Position numbers and translations under genes: made by a program. Below are positions 9,001 through 17,693 of a stretch of DNA of 64,000 nucleotides, one piece after another. Numbering within the stretch: position 1 is the stretch's first letter; every line of letters begins with the position of its first letter. Below the pieces are notes generated by a model, which searched no databases, had not been told where the DNA came from, and was given only the letters and a program-made list of their open reading frames with translations. Source of the DNA: JACCZX01 sp963729165 (lineage in GTDB: Bacteria; Pseudomonadota; Gammaproteobacteria; Burkholderiales; Burkholderiaceae_F); contig CAVSMM010000010.1 in the NCBI GenBank assembly GCA_963729165.1, forward strand, positions 124,001 through 188,000, in the 5' to 3' direction.

Positions 9001-9378
9001 TTACGGCTTGGCGATTTTCCAAACTCCGCCCACACCGTCTCCGGTCTTGTCGCCAGCCTTTTTATCGTTGATCCACAGATACAGCGGCTTGCCCTTGTAG
9101 GCCCATTGCTTCGCGCCGTCGTCACGCGTGACGATCGTGTAATCGCCGGTTGGCTTGTCCGTAGCAGTGGCGGCAAGTGGTGGCCAGCTCGTTGCGCACG
9201 GTCCATTGCAGACGCTCTTGCCGTTGCCGGCCGTATCTTTGTCGAACGTGTAAAGCGTCATACCGCTGGCGTTGGTCAGCACGCCGTCTGCTGTCTTCGT
9301 TCCTTGCGCAACCGCACCGAAGGAAAACGTCGCAGCGAGTATGGCCGCGCTAGCTGAAAAGAATTTCGCAAGGTTCAT
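9001..9378 (-). CDS. Secreted repeat protein (Lipoprotein_15 / COG4315 type)
   Basis: A 125-residue exported protein. ATG at 9378 follows AAGGAGGA; residues 1-25 form a signal peptide (AAILAATFSFGAVAQG) without a lipobox. The mature part contains two copies of the family repeat. One has GMTLYTFDKDTAGNGKSVCNG-PCATSWPP and the other begins near residue 85 with GKPLYLWINDKKAGD. Function is unknown; relatives are periplasmic or extracytoplasmic. It sits between the dehydratase gene and the DNA ligase gene, on the same strand, with no obvious functional tie. Confidence 0.8.
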   Translation of the reverse strand: MNLAKFFSASAAILAATFSFGAVAQGTKTADGVLTNASGMTLYTFDKDTAGNGKSVCNGPCATSWPPLAATATDKPTGDYTIVTRDDGAKQWAYKGKPLYLWINDKKAGDKTGDGVGGVWKIAKP

Positions 9379-9419
9379 TGAGTTCCTCCTTAAGGTAATG
9401 ATCGTAGGTGCGAGCGCGT

Positions 9420-10982
9420 TCATAGCGCTTCGTCCGAATGCGGCGCGGCCTGGCTTGCGTAAATCGCGCGCACGGTCTCTATCGTATCCGCTTGCTCCGG
9501 CGTCTTGTCCGCACGGTAACCCTTGACGCGCGCAAACCGCAGCGCAAGCCCTGCAGGGTAGCGCGAGCTGCTTTGCAGATCGTTGAACGTTATTTCGACG
9601 ACCAACTCGGGCCTGACTCGCACAGCCCAGTCATCACGACTGATCGCGCGCGCCAGCAGCTCTTCGGTTTGCCACTTCAGCATCGCGTCCGTCATTCCCT
9701 TGAATGTCTTGCCGAGCATGACGAAGCCGCCGGTTGACGGATCGCGTGCTGCCAGATGCAAGTTCGACAGCCAGCCCTTGCGCCGTCCATGGCCCCACTC
9801 GGCGGCGATCACGACCAGGTCGAGCGTATGTGCGCGCTTGACCTTCAGCCACGATGCGCTGCGATGGCCCGGCTCATAGGGTGCGTCGATCGCCTTGACC
9901 ATTACACCCTCATGCTGCCGTTGCACGGCGTCGTCGTAGAACGCCTGTGCGGTTGCGAGGTCCGACGTCACGATCCTCGGAGTGAGCATCGACGGCGGGA
10001 GAACGGTGGACATCGCCGCAAGGCGCTCGCTGCCGGGTCGGCCGATCAGATCGTCACCATTGATGCGCAGACAATCGAAGAAGAACACCGACAGCGGCAT
10101 CGTTTCGCGCATCCGATCGATATCGAGCACGCGACCGAACCTGCGCATCGTGTCCTGAAAAGGGTAGGGCGTGCCGTTGCTTCTCAATGCAATTGCCTCG
10201 CCGTCGAGAATCAACGTTTCGGCATTCAGAGCTCGCACCGCGTCAACGATCTCGATCGCCGCCGGTGTCAAGTCATTTCCGGTTCTGGAAAACACGCGCA
10301 CCAGGTCGCCCGACTTTGTGGACCTGTACGCGGGCTCCGTCCAGCTTCCATTCGATCGATGCAGTTGGGATGCGGGCGAGGGCATCAGCTGATGTCGTCG
10401 GCTGGCTGCGCGAGCATCGGTGCCAACGGTTGAAACAATTCGATCGAAAATTTTTGCAAACCTTCGCGGCCTTGCGTCAACGCGGGGCCGGCGACGGCTG
10501 CGATTCCACCGGCGATCATCGCTGCGCGGCGGACATCCGCTGGCGGAAGCTCGCGCCGCGCTCGCCACCGCTTCGATCATCAAACCTTCGAGCGCTCCCT
10601 GTCGCAGCTCGCCGAGCAGGAGCCTTACGAGGAACTCCTGCTCGCGTTCAGTCGCGGCGGACAGCAGATTCTTCAGCAGTCGCGACCGCGCGGCGATCGA
10701 GCCACGCCCGCCGGTACCGGCAATCTGATCCAGCGCGTGATTCACCGACGACAAGTCCAGGCTCGGAGCGGCGGCGGGTGCCACGCGCGCACTGTCGATC
10801 AACGAATAGCCAATGCCGGTTTTGCGCTGCAGGGTCTCACCCGCCAGAAGCGCCACGCCGATGTCGATCTCTTCAGGTTGCAATCGCCGCAGCAGCGCGG
10901 CGATCTCCGCGATCTTCGAGCGTCGGCTCGCGGTGCTACCGACGCGCTCGGAAGCATCGACCAGGTCGCTTAGCAGTGTCAT
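9420..10982 (-). CDS. ATP-dependent DNA ligase (archaeal/eukaryotic type), internally frameshifted
   Basis: Seals nicks using ATP. The N-terminal domain runs from ATG 10982 (MTLLSDLVDASERV) to LEGLMIEAVASAAR. The C-terminal nucleotidyltransferase and OB domains include LILDGEAIA, FFFDCL, EGVMVKAID, WLKVKR and a tail ending near TIETVRAIYA. Although one frame of 520 residues stays open, its middle (about 10290-10560) is nonsense. The true segments lie in other frames: IAGGIAAVAGPAL, FSIELFQPLAPML and, around 10340, EWKLDGARVQVHK, whose lysine is the adenylated residue. At least three compensating indels are needed to restore the protein. As written, the encoded enzyme would lack its nucleophile. 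It stands alone, without Ku or LigD partners. Confidence 0.8.
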   Translation of the reverse strand: MTLLSDLVDASERVGSTASRRSKIAEIAALLRRLQPEEIDIGVALLAGETLQRKTGIGYSLIDSARVAPAAAPSLDLSSVNHALDQIAGTGGRGSIAARSRLLKNLLSAATEREQEFLVRLLLGELRQGALEGLMIEAVASAARASASGCPPRSDDRRWNRSRRRPRVDARPRRFAKIFDRIVSTVGTDARAASRRHQLMPSPASQLHRSNGSWTEPAYRSTKSGDLVRVFSRTGNDLTPAAIEIVDAVRALNAETLILDGEAIALRSNGTPYPFQDTMRRFGRVLDIDRMRETMPLSVFFFDCLRINGDDLIGRPGSERLAAMSTVLPPSMLTPRIVTSDLATAQAFYDDAVQRQHEGVMVKAIDAPYEPGHRSASWLKVKRAHTLDLVVIAAEWGHGRRKGWLSNLHLAARDPSTGGFVMLGKTFKGMTDAMLKWQTEELLARAISRDDWAVRVRPELVVEITFNDLQSSSRYPAGLALRFARVKGYRADKTPEQADTIETVRAIYASQAAPHSDEAL

Positions 10983-11038
10983 GTTGTAATTACGGGCGTC
11001 GCGCAATTGTCGAGTCGTGCGCAACGAAAGGAGAGTTT

Positions 11039-12007
11039 ATGTTCAAGCGATGGCTCTCGTGCCTGCCGCTGTTGTTGTCAATGTTTGTGGGCAGTGCAGG
11101 TGCGCAGGAGTGGCCGACCAAGTCGATCCGCTTCGTGGTGCCGTTTGCGCCCGGAGGCACCTCGGAGATCGTGGCGCGCAGCGTCGCGCAGGAACTTACG
11201 AAGCAACTCGGTCAGACGGTGTACGTCGAGAACAAGCCCGGCGGTGCCGGCACGATCGCGATGCAGGAGGTCGCCGGTGCCGCTCCCGATGGTTACACGA
11301 TCATTCTGGGCCACGTTGGCACGCTGGCCGTCAATCCTTACGCGATGAAGAAGCATCCGTACGACGTCAACAAGGCGTTCGTGCCGGTGGCGCTGTTGGC
11401 GCGCGTCCCTAATGTGTTCGTGGTGAACAGCGACATCCCACCGAAGAACTTCAAGGAGTTCGTCGACTACGCGAAGAAGAATCCAGGCAAGCTGAATTAC
11501 GGGTCGGCGGGTAACGGCAGTGCCGGTCATCTTGCGTTCGAGTATCTGAAATCGGTGACCGGTATCTTCGTCGTTCACGTTCCTTACCGAGGAACAGGCC
11601 CGCAGTTGCAGGATCTGCTCGCGGGCCGTACTGAAGCATCTTCCGCCGGCTCGCCCGCGCTGATGGGCCACATCAAGAGCGGCAAGCTGCGCGCGATCGC
11701 GGTCGGCACGCCGGAGCGCATCTCTTCGCTGCCCGACGTTCCGACGGTGGCCGAGATGGGATTCCCCGGCTTCGAGACTTCTCAGTGGTACGGCGTGATG
11801 GCGCCAGCGGGAACGCCGAAGCCGATCATTGACAAGATGGCGGCCGAAATTGGTAAAGCGTTGAAGTCGAGCATGATCACGCAGCGCTTTGCGCAAGACG
11901 ATGCCGTCGCAGGGCAGGGCGGCCCCGACGCCTTTGCTGCGTTCATCAAGAAGGAACAAGCGCGCTGGCAAGACGTGGTCAAGCGCGCAGGCATCGTGAT
12001 CGAATAG
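11039..12007 (+). CDS. Bug/TctC-family solute receptor
   Basis: A 322-residue periplasmic receptor with signal peptide (residues 1-22, ending GSAGAQ) and the family sequence landmarks WPTKSIRFVVPFAPGGTSE, VENKPGGAGT, PDGYTIILG, NYGSAGNGSAGHLA and VPYRGTGPQLQDLLAGR. ATG at 11039 follows AAAGGAGAG; an upstream extension in the same frame is antisense to the ligase and is rejected. It starts 57 bases from the divergent ligase start, and 23 bases separate it from the downstream lyase-family gene, suggesting one operon with the Rieske oxygenase and cupin genes. The ligand is unknown. Confidence 0.9.
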   Translation: MFKRWLSCLPLLLSMFVGSAGAQEWPTKSIRFVVPFAPGGTSEIVARSVAQELTKQLGQTVYVENKPGGAGTIAMQEVAGAAPDGYTIILGHVGTLAVNPYAMKKHPYDVNKAFVPVALLARVPNVFVVNSDIPPKNFKEFVDYAKKNPGKLNYGSAGNGSAGHLAFEYLKSVTGIFVVHVPYRGTGPQLQDLLAGRTEASSAGSPALMGHIKSGKLRAIAVGTPERISSLPDVPTVAEMGFPGFETSQWYGVMAPAGTPKPIIDKMAAEIGKALKSSMITQRFAQDDAVAGQGGPDAFAAFIKKEQARWQDVVKRAGIVIE

Positions 12008-12030
12008 AAGCCCTCTGCAAGCGACATCGA

Positions 12031-12897
12031 ATGACCGATCCTCTCAACAAAGTCATGCGCCGCGAACTGGTCGCCGGTGCCGCGCACATCATGCCTGGCG
12101 CGGCCAACGCGCTCGCTGCGCGACTGATCGAAGCGGCCGGATACAAAATGATGATGCTCAGCGGCGCCGCCGTGGCCAACAGCTATCTCGGAATGCCTGA
12201 CATCGGATTGGTCTCTGTCACCGAGCTGGCAGCTCATGTCGCGGCGGTGCGCGATGCGGTCGGTATTCCGATACTCGCTGATGCCGACACAGGCTTCGGC
12301 AATGCGATCAACGCGCGCCGCACGGTCAAGCTGCTCGAGCGCGCCGGAGCGAACGCCATCATGCTCGAGGATCAGACGTATCCGAAGCGCTGCGGCCACT
12401 TCGAAGGCAAGGATGTCATTCCGAAACAGGAGATGGTGTCCAAGCTGAAAGCCGCCGTCGATGCACGTATCGATCCGGACATGATGATCCTTGCCCGCAC
12501 CGATGCGCGCGCGGTGGAAGGGTTCGAGGCAGCGCTCGATCGCGCTCGCGCGTATCAGGAAGCGGGCGCTGATTTTCTGTTCGTCGAAGCACCGTTGACG
12601 AAAGAAGAACTGTTGGCGATTCCACGCGAAGTGCCGGGCATTCATCTTTGCAACATGGTGATTGGCGGCAAGACGCCGTTGCTGCCGCGCGAAGAGCTGG
12701 CGCAAGCCGGTTACGCGGTCGTTCTCTATGCCAACGCCGCACTGCAGGCATCACTGCTGGCGATGCAGCAGGTGTTGCGGCATTTGCACGACACCGGTTC
12801 CGTCGCCGGCATCGAGTCGAAGCTGATGATGTTTGCGGATCGACAGAAGGTGCTTGACGCGGAGAAATTCAGCGAGCTCGAGAAGCGCTACGCATGA
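12031..12897 (+). CDS. Isocitrate lyase/PEP mutase superfamily enzyme
   Basis: A 288-residue TIM-barrel enzyme. Motifs include MPGAANALAARL, LADADTGFGN (Mg-binding Asp), LEDQTYPKRCGH (the catalytic KRCGH loop of C-C bond lyases in this family), ILARTDARAVEG and DFLFVEAP. The KRCGH cysteine favours a lyase such as 2-methylisocitrate or dimethylmalate lyase, or the oxaloacetate decarboxylase subgroup, over PEP mutase. It lies between a Bug receptor and a Rieske oxygenase, all on the plus strand, so it probably cleaves a 2-hydroxy or 2-oxo dicarboxylate formed in the same pathway (inference). Confidence 0.85.
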   Translation: MTDPLNKVMRRELVAGAAHIMPGAANALAARLIEAAGYKMMMLSGAAVANSYLGMPDIGLVSVTELAAHVAAVRDAVGIPILADADTGFGNAINARRTVKLLERAGANAIMLEDQTYPKRCGHFEGKDVIPKQEMVSKLKAAVDARIDPDMMILARTDARAVEGFEAALDRARAYQEAGADFLFVEAPLTKEELLAIPREVPGIHLCNMVIGGKTPLLPREELAQAGYAVVLYANAALQASLLAMQQVLRHLHDTGSVAGIESKLMMFADRQKVLDAEKFSELEKRYA

Positions 12898-12960
12898 CCT
12901 TGATCCGTCTCCATTGCGCACGGCGTGTGCAGGTCGGCTGACTGCGCTGCTGCGAGCTGA

Positions 12961-14068
12961 ATGAGCGTCGATCCGGACGATGGCTGGAGCCTTCCAGCCT
13001 GGACGTATCGTGACCCGGCGTTCTTCGATGTCGAGATGACGCGCGTGATGCGACCGAGCTGGCAGGTCGTTTGTCACGCGAGCGATGTCGTGAACCCAGG
13101 CGACTGGCAAACGCTTGAGTTTCTGAACGAAAGCGTTGTCGTCATTCGCGGCGACGACATGCGAGTGCGCGCGTTCACGAACGTATGCCGTCATCGCGGG
13201 TCGCGGCTCCTGAGTGACGCGTCGGGCTGCGCAAAGCGTCTGACCTGTCCTTATCACGGATGGACCTATGGCCTTGACGGGCGACTGATCGGCGTGCCTG
13301 GCAAGCACGACTATCCGGATCTCGACATGGACGCCCACGGGCTCGCTCCCGTGGAGCTCGAAATCTGGCGAGGCTTTATCTTCGTTCGCCTCGCGGCAGG
13401 CGGACCGTCGGTCGCCGCCATGATGGCGCCGTATGAGGAGCTGATTGCGCCTTACCGCTTCGAGGAACTGCGCGCGCTGGGACGCGTGACGCTGCGGCCG
13501 CGGGATGTCAACTGGAAGAATGTCGCAGACAATTATTCGGACGGCCTTCACATTGCAGTTGCGCACCCTGGATTAACGCGACTGTTCGGACGCAACTACG
13601 GCGTTGAAGCGCAGGAATACGTCGATCGCATGTGGGGGCTCATCGCTCGAGCAGCCATCGTCCAGACTTTCCGAGCGGCTTTACCAGCAAGTCTTGCCCC
13701 GAGTCGACTACTTGCCTGAAGGGGCACAGCGGCAATGGCTTTACTTCAAGCTATGGCCCAATGTCGCCTTCGACATCTACCCCGATCAGATCGACTTCAT
13801 GCAGTTTCTTCCCGTCTCACCGACCCGTACGCTGATCCGCGAGATCAACTATGCAATTCCCGATGAGCGACGCGAAATGAAGGCGGCTCGCTATTTGAAC
13901 TGGCGGATCAATCGCCAGGTCAACGCCGAGGACACTGCGTTAATCAGCCGAGTGCAACAGGGAATGATGTCGTCGAGCTTTGTACAAGGTCCGCTGGGCG
14001 AAAGCGAGGTGTGCCTGCGAAGCTTTTGCCGCAGGATGCGCGCACTGATTCCCGAAGCGCGGCGGTAA
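12961..14068 (+). CDS. Rieske aromatic ring-hydroxylating oxygenase alpha subunit, frameshifted
   Basis: Oxygenase component with an N-terminal Rieske [2Fe-2S] domain, showing CRHRGSRLL (residues 78-86) and CPYHGWTYGLDG (98-109), followed by a catalytic non-haem iron domain. NVADNYSDGLHIAVAHPG supplies the first iron-binding histidines. The first frame runs to about 13638, where the protein continues in the frame that ends at 14068 (YQQVLPRVDYLPEGAQRQW onward). The shift coincides with a run of five G at 13634-13638, where one extra G explains it. No ferredoxin, reductase or beta subunit is adjacent, so electrons must come from elsewhere. Substrate unknown. Confidence 0.8.
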
Positions 14069-14096
14069 GAAGTTAAGTCCGCGTCCACTGCGTTCG

Positions 14097-14591
14097 ATGC
14101 CGGCTAACATGCGCGGCATGGAACTTCCATCCGAATCGAAGTGGCGCCTGCGGGGTGTGCGAGTCGTGCACGGCGACGAACTCGACATCAATACGCCACA
14201 GACGCCCGGAATGAATCGCGCGGCGGCGATCAACTACGCGCGGGCCGGTGCGGAGAAGCTTTGGGCTGGCACCGTAGTCATCCACCCGAAAGCGAAAACC
14301 GGCGCCCACCATCACGGCCCCGTCGAAAGCGTGATCTACGTTGTCAGCGGAAGGGCGCGCATGCGCTGGGGCGATCGACTCGAATTCGTTGCCGAGGCAG
14401 GCCCCGGCGACTTCATTTTCGTACCACCGTACGTGCCTCACCAGGAAATCAATGCAAGCGACGACGAGCCGCTGTCATGCGTGCTGGTACGAAGCGGGCA
14501 GGAGCCTGTGGTCGTCAACCTCGATATTCCAATGGTGGAGCAGCCGGAGGAGGTGAAGTGGGTCGACGATATTCATAAGTCGGCGTCATGA
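14097..14591 (+). CDS. Cupin-domain protein
   Basis: A 164-residue single-domain cupin. Motif 1 includes GAHHHGPVESVIYVVSGR (metal-binding HHH...E) and motif 2 is PGDFIFVPPYVPHQE (third His). So it should bind a divalent metal; family members are dioxygenases, isomerases or regulators. Three in-frame starts exist (14097, 14109, 14118) without a strong ribosome-binding site. The one at 14118 (MELPSESKWRL) would also give a plausible protein. It trails the Rieske oxygenase gene by about 30 bases on the same strand, so a role in the same catabolic route is likely (inference). Confidence 0.75.
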   Translation: MPANMRGMELPSESKWRLRGVRVVHGDELDINTPQTPGMNRAAAINYARAGAEKLWAGTVVIHPKAKTGAHHHGPVESVIYVVSGRARMRWGDRLEFVAEAGPGDFIFVPPYVPHQEINASDDEPLSCVLVRSGQEPVVVNLDIPMVEQPEEVKWVDDIHKSAS

Positions 14592-14703
14592 GCCGAGTTG
14601 ACATAATGCACATTATGCGCATATGCCCCAATGGCGGCCGGACTCGGGTCCCCGGCAAAGATCGGCACGTAAAATGCATCTGAGTGTCCTCGCGAGGTGC
14701 CTG

Positions 14704-15328
14704 ATGCAACTGACGAGTCGACTGTTCTTCCTTTCCGCTGCTGCGTTGTTGTCCGCCTGCGCGACAACGCGCATGGATGCGCAATGGACCAATCCTGATT
14801 ACCAAGGCACGAAACGTGCGCGGTGCGTCGGTCTTGGTCGCTTGTGAAGCGCCGGACCTGACCGTGCAGCGCATTTGCGAGGACCAGCTGGCCGCGGCTG
14901 TCTCCTCTAGAGGTGCGAAAGCCACTTTGAACTCTCAACTGTCTCCGGCCGGGGCTCCGCCGGCCGGAAACGATCCGTACGTTGCAGCAGCCAAGCGAGT
15001 CGGGGCGCGTGCGATCGTTCGCATGACCCTTAGCTCGGGGCAGCCGGTGGCCGTTGACAGCGGCCCGTCAATCGGAATCGGTGTCGGCGGCGGTTCCGGT
15101 GGATACCGCAGCGGCGGATTTGGCGGCAGCGTTGGGATCGGTTTCCCGATCGGCGGCGCACGGGTCAGTCAGGCGTTTGGTGCGGAAACGGCACTCATCG
15201 ATCCGTCGAACGGAGCAACGATGTGGTCCGGGCGCGCCAGCAGTAGTACTGCCCAAAACGTGACTGAGCAAGTCACCGAGTTGGCGCAGACGACGATCGG
15301 GGCGCTTCAAGGCACGGGATTGCTGTAA
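14704..15328 (+). CDS. Glycine-rich outer-membrane-type lipoprotein, frameshifted
   Basis: ATG at 14704 follows GAGGTG and begins a lipoprotein signal peptide with a hydrophobic stretch and the lipobox LSAC, so the mature protein would start at the Cys of CATTRMDAQW. After about residue 35 (near 14812) the protein continues in the frame ending at 15328: GASVLVACEAPDLTVQRICEDQL, then AAKRVGARAIVRMTL, a glycine/serine-rich low-complexity stretch around 15060-15160, and WSGRASSSTAQNVTEQV. The DAQWTNPDYQG start and the layout resemble DUF4136-like lipoproteins. One indel near AAGGCACGAAAC explains the break. Function unknown. Confidence 0.65.
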
Positions 15329-15344
15329 TAGACAGCTTTAACGG

Positions 15345-16181
15345 TCAAACGCAAGCGGCTTGATTTGAAACATCTTCGGAAGAGACAGCCTCTTGCTTGT
15401 CTGCGTTAAGTTTGCTGGGCACAAGCTTGAAAAGATTCATGAAATTTGAGGTCGATGCCTGCGCGACCTCGCCGACAGTTAGGTTCTTCAGCTCGGCGAT
15501 CTTTTCGGCCACTTTCGGCACGTACCCCGGCTCATTCGTCTTCCCTCGGTAAGGCACCGGGGCTAGATACGGCGAATCTGTTTCGATCAGCAGCCTGTTC
15601 AACGGCACGGCGCGCGCGACTTCCTGCAACTCGCGCGCATTCTTGAATGTGACGATTCCGGAAAACGAGATGTAAAAGCCGAGCTCGATCGCTGCTTCAG
15701 CAACCGCGAGCGACTCGGTGAAGCAGTGCATGACACCCCCTGCTTCGGCGGCGCCCTCCTCCTGCATCAACCTGATCGTGTCTGCCGACGATGAGCGGGT
15801 GTGAATGATCAGCGGCTTGGCGCATCGACGCGCCGCGCGAATGTGCGTGCGAAACCGGCTGCGCTGCCATTCGAGTGGCTCCTGCAACCGAAAGTAGTCG
15901 AGTCCTGTTTCGCCGATGGCAACCACCTTCGGATGGTCTGCCAGCGTGACGAGCTGCTCGATCGCCGGCTCTTCGGTGTCTTGATAGTCGGGATGCACGC
16001 CGACCGAGCAGACGATGTGCGCGTGCTGCTCCGCGACGGCTAGGACAGCGGGAAACTCCGTCAGCGTCGTGCACACGTTCAACGCTGCGACGACTCTGTT
16101 GTCGCGCATCCGTTGCAGTACGCCCGCCAAGTCCTGCGCTAGCTCCGGAAACGACAAATGGCAGTGTGAATCTACATACAT
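15345..16181 (-). CDS. tatD: TatD-family metal-dependent hydrolase
   Basis: A 278-residue TIM-barrel nuclease-like hydrolase. It shows DSHCHLSF at the N terminus (metal-binding HxH), SVGVHPDY, AIGETGLDYF (metal-binding Glu), LIIHTRSS, GVMHCFTES and LIETDSPYLAP (metal-binding Asp). TatD enzymes act as 3'-5' DNA exonucleases in repair. It is the last gene of the tmk-holB-pilZ-tatD run, an arrangement common in Burkholderiales. The C terminus is extended by about 20 polar residues beyond the usual family end. ATG at 16181 is the obvious start. Confidence 0.9.
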   Translation of the reverse strand: MYVDSHCHLSFPELAQDLAGVLQRMRDNRVVAALNVCTTLTEFPAVLAVAEQHAHIVCSVGVHPDYQDTEEPAIEQLVTLADHPKVVAIGETGLDYFRLQEPLEWQRSRFRTHIRAARRCAKPLIIHTRSSSADTIRLMQEEGAAEAGGVMHCFTESLAVAEAAIELGFYISFSGIVTFKNARELQEVARAVPLNRLLIETDSPYLAPVPYRGKTNEPGYVPKVAEKIAELKNLTVGEVAQASTSNFMNLFKLVPSKLNADKQEAVSSEDVSNQAACV

Positions 16182-16224
16182 ATAGAACTCACGGGAGCCG
16201 GCAACTGGCGGCCGGCAAGACGAG

Positions 16225-16611
16225 TTATAGCGTATGTGTCGGCCGGGCCGACTTCAACGCGCCGCCGAGCGCATCTTCGATGCGCTTGCGCGCATTGAGC
16301 CCGGTTTCGTCCGAAGGAAAGTGCACGCCGATGCCGGGTGTCTTGCTGCCGCCGGCCGCGGGGCTGATCCAAACAACTTTGCCTGCTACGGGAATTCGAG
16401 TCGGGTCATCGAGCAGCGTCAAAATCAGATACACGTCATCGCCGAGCTGATATGGCCGCGTCGTCGGAACGAACATGCCGCCGCTTTTCAGATACGGCAT
16501 GTACGCCGCATACAAAGCCGCTTTCTCTTTGATCGATAGCGATAGCACGGCCGGACGCGCGCCACCCGGTGCTGCAGCCTGTCCGTTTCCGCCTTTGCCG
16601 CCGTCTTTCAT
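16225..16611 (-). CDS. pilZ: PilZ domain protein
   Basis: A 128-residue type IV pilus-associated PilZ protein. The core contains FVPTTRPYQLGDDVYLILTL, then IPVAGKVVWISP and GIGVHFPSDETG; the N-terminal RxxxR c-di-GMP motif is not evident, as in pilus PilZ proteins that do not bind the nucleotide. ATG at 16611 (MKDGGKGG) is the expected start. As written, the preceding holB frame runs into it without a stop codon. The stop is most likely hidden by an indel, since GAGATGAAAG contains an ATGA overlap that would serve as the holB stop one frame over. Confidence 0.8.
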   Translation of the reverse strand: MKDGGKGGNGQAAAPGGARPAVLSLSIKEKAALYAAYMPYLKSGGMFVPTTRPYQLGDDVYLILTLLDDPTRIPVAGKVVWISPAAGGSKTPGIGVHFPSDETGLNARKRIEDALGGALKSARPTHTL

Positions 16612-17693
16612 CTCGTTGCTGTCGCCCTCTTGTGCCCGCATCGCTTCGGCATAACCGAGCAACGCACTTTCAATCACCAGACGTGCATTCAGCGGATGAT
16701 CGCTGACCGCTTGCATTTGCGCCAGTGCCGCCGTCCATTCGACGACGCGCACAGGCTCGACCGTCCGGCCGAGCGCCGCAAACTGGCGCTGGTGTTGGGG
16801 ATAGTAACGAACGCGTCCCGCCAGTCTTTCCGCTAATAAGTCCCATCCCCACCGCTGTAACAGACGGATCGCCGGCGCCACGGCGATGTCTTTCGGCACG
16901 GTGCTTACGATTTCAGCGCCCGTCAGAGCTGCGCCCCGACTGAGCAGCTTGATCAGTGCCTCGCGCAGCGCCGGGTCGAGCATCTGGCGCGGATCAAGCG
17001 TCGATTGGCCCTCGATGCAGAGCGGCGCGCCACCTGCTTCTGCCAGCTTTGCCTCCGCCCGCTCGATCCCGTTCGATTCAGCCATTCAATGGCCTGCGAG
17101 TGACTCGGAACAGGCGCGCGCAGCAGCACGCAGCGCGAAAGAATCGTCGGTAGAACGGCGTCGAGCTGGTCGCTGACCGCGAGAAACGCAACGCCAGGCG
17201 GTGGCTCCTCAAGCACCTTCAAAAGCGCGTTCGCCGCGGGAGCATTCAGCGCTTCAGCCGGCAACAGCAGGACGACGCGGCGGCCGCCACGATGCGAAGA
17301 GATCGCAAGGAATTCGCTGATCTTGCGCACCTGATCGATGACGATTTCACGGCTGGGCTTGGCCTTGCTCGCCCGCGTTTCGGCGCGGTCCGATTGCACG
17401 TCTTCAACGAGACTGTCAGCATCATTGCGCTCGGGCATCAACGCGGCGGGCGTCAGGCACTGCAGGTCGGGATGGTTATCAGCCGCTATCAGTTGGCAAC
17501 CCGCGCAGCGGCCGCACGGCGCATCGTCAACCGGCGACTCGCACAGCAACAACTGCGCATACGCTGACATCAGGTGACGCTTGCCGATGCCGCGTCCTCC
17601 ATGCAGTAACAAGGCGTGCGGCAACCGTTCGCGCCAGCCCACGAGCTGCGACCACAGCGCGTGCTGCCACGGCAGCGGCTTCAACCGTTCCAT
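16612..17693 (-). CDS. holB: DNA polymerase III delta' subunit, frameshifted
   Basis: Clamp-loader subunit delta'. The N-terminal AAA+ part (from 17693) shows HALLLHGGRGIGK (Walker A-like), the zinc site residues C-x8-C-x2-C-x2-C in CESPVDDAPCGRCAGC, VLLLPAEALN, NALLKVLEEPPP and a sensor region LPTILSRC. Near 17086 the frame changes. The C-terminal collar domain continues as AEAKLAEAGGAPLCIEG through LIKLLSRG, LLQRWGWDLLAERL and LVIESALLGYAEAM. A missing G in CTGAATCG accounts for the shift. It overlaps tmk by 13 bases at its start. This gene is normally essential, which argues that the shift is a sequence error. Confidence 0.85.

Noticed and set aside
10187..11038. N-terminal extension of the second Bug receptor to 606 residues
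   Set aside because: The extra part is antisense to the ligase; the receptor has a proper signal peptide and ribosome-binding site at 11039.
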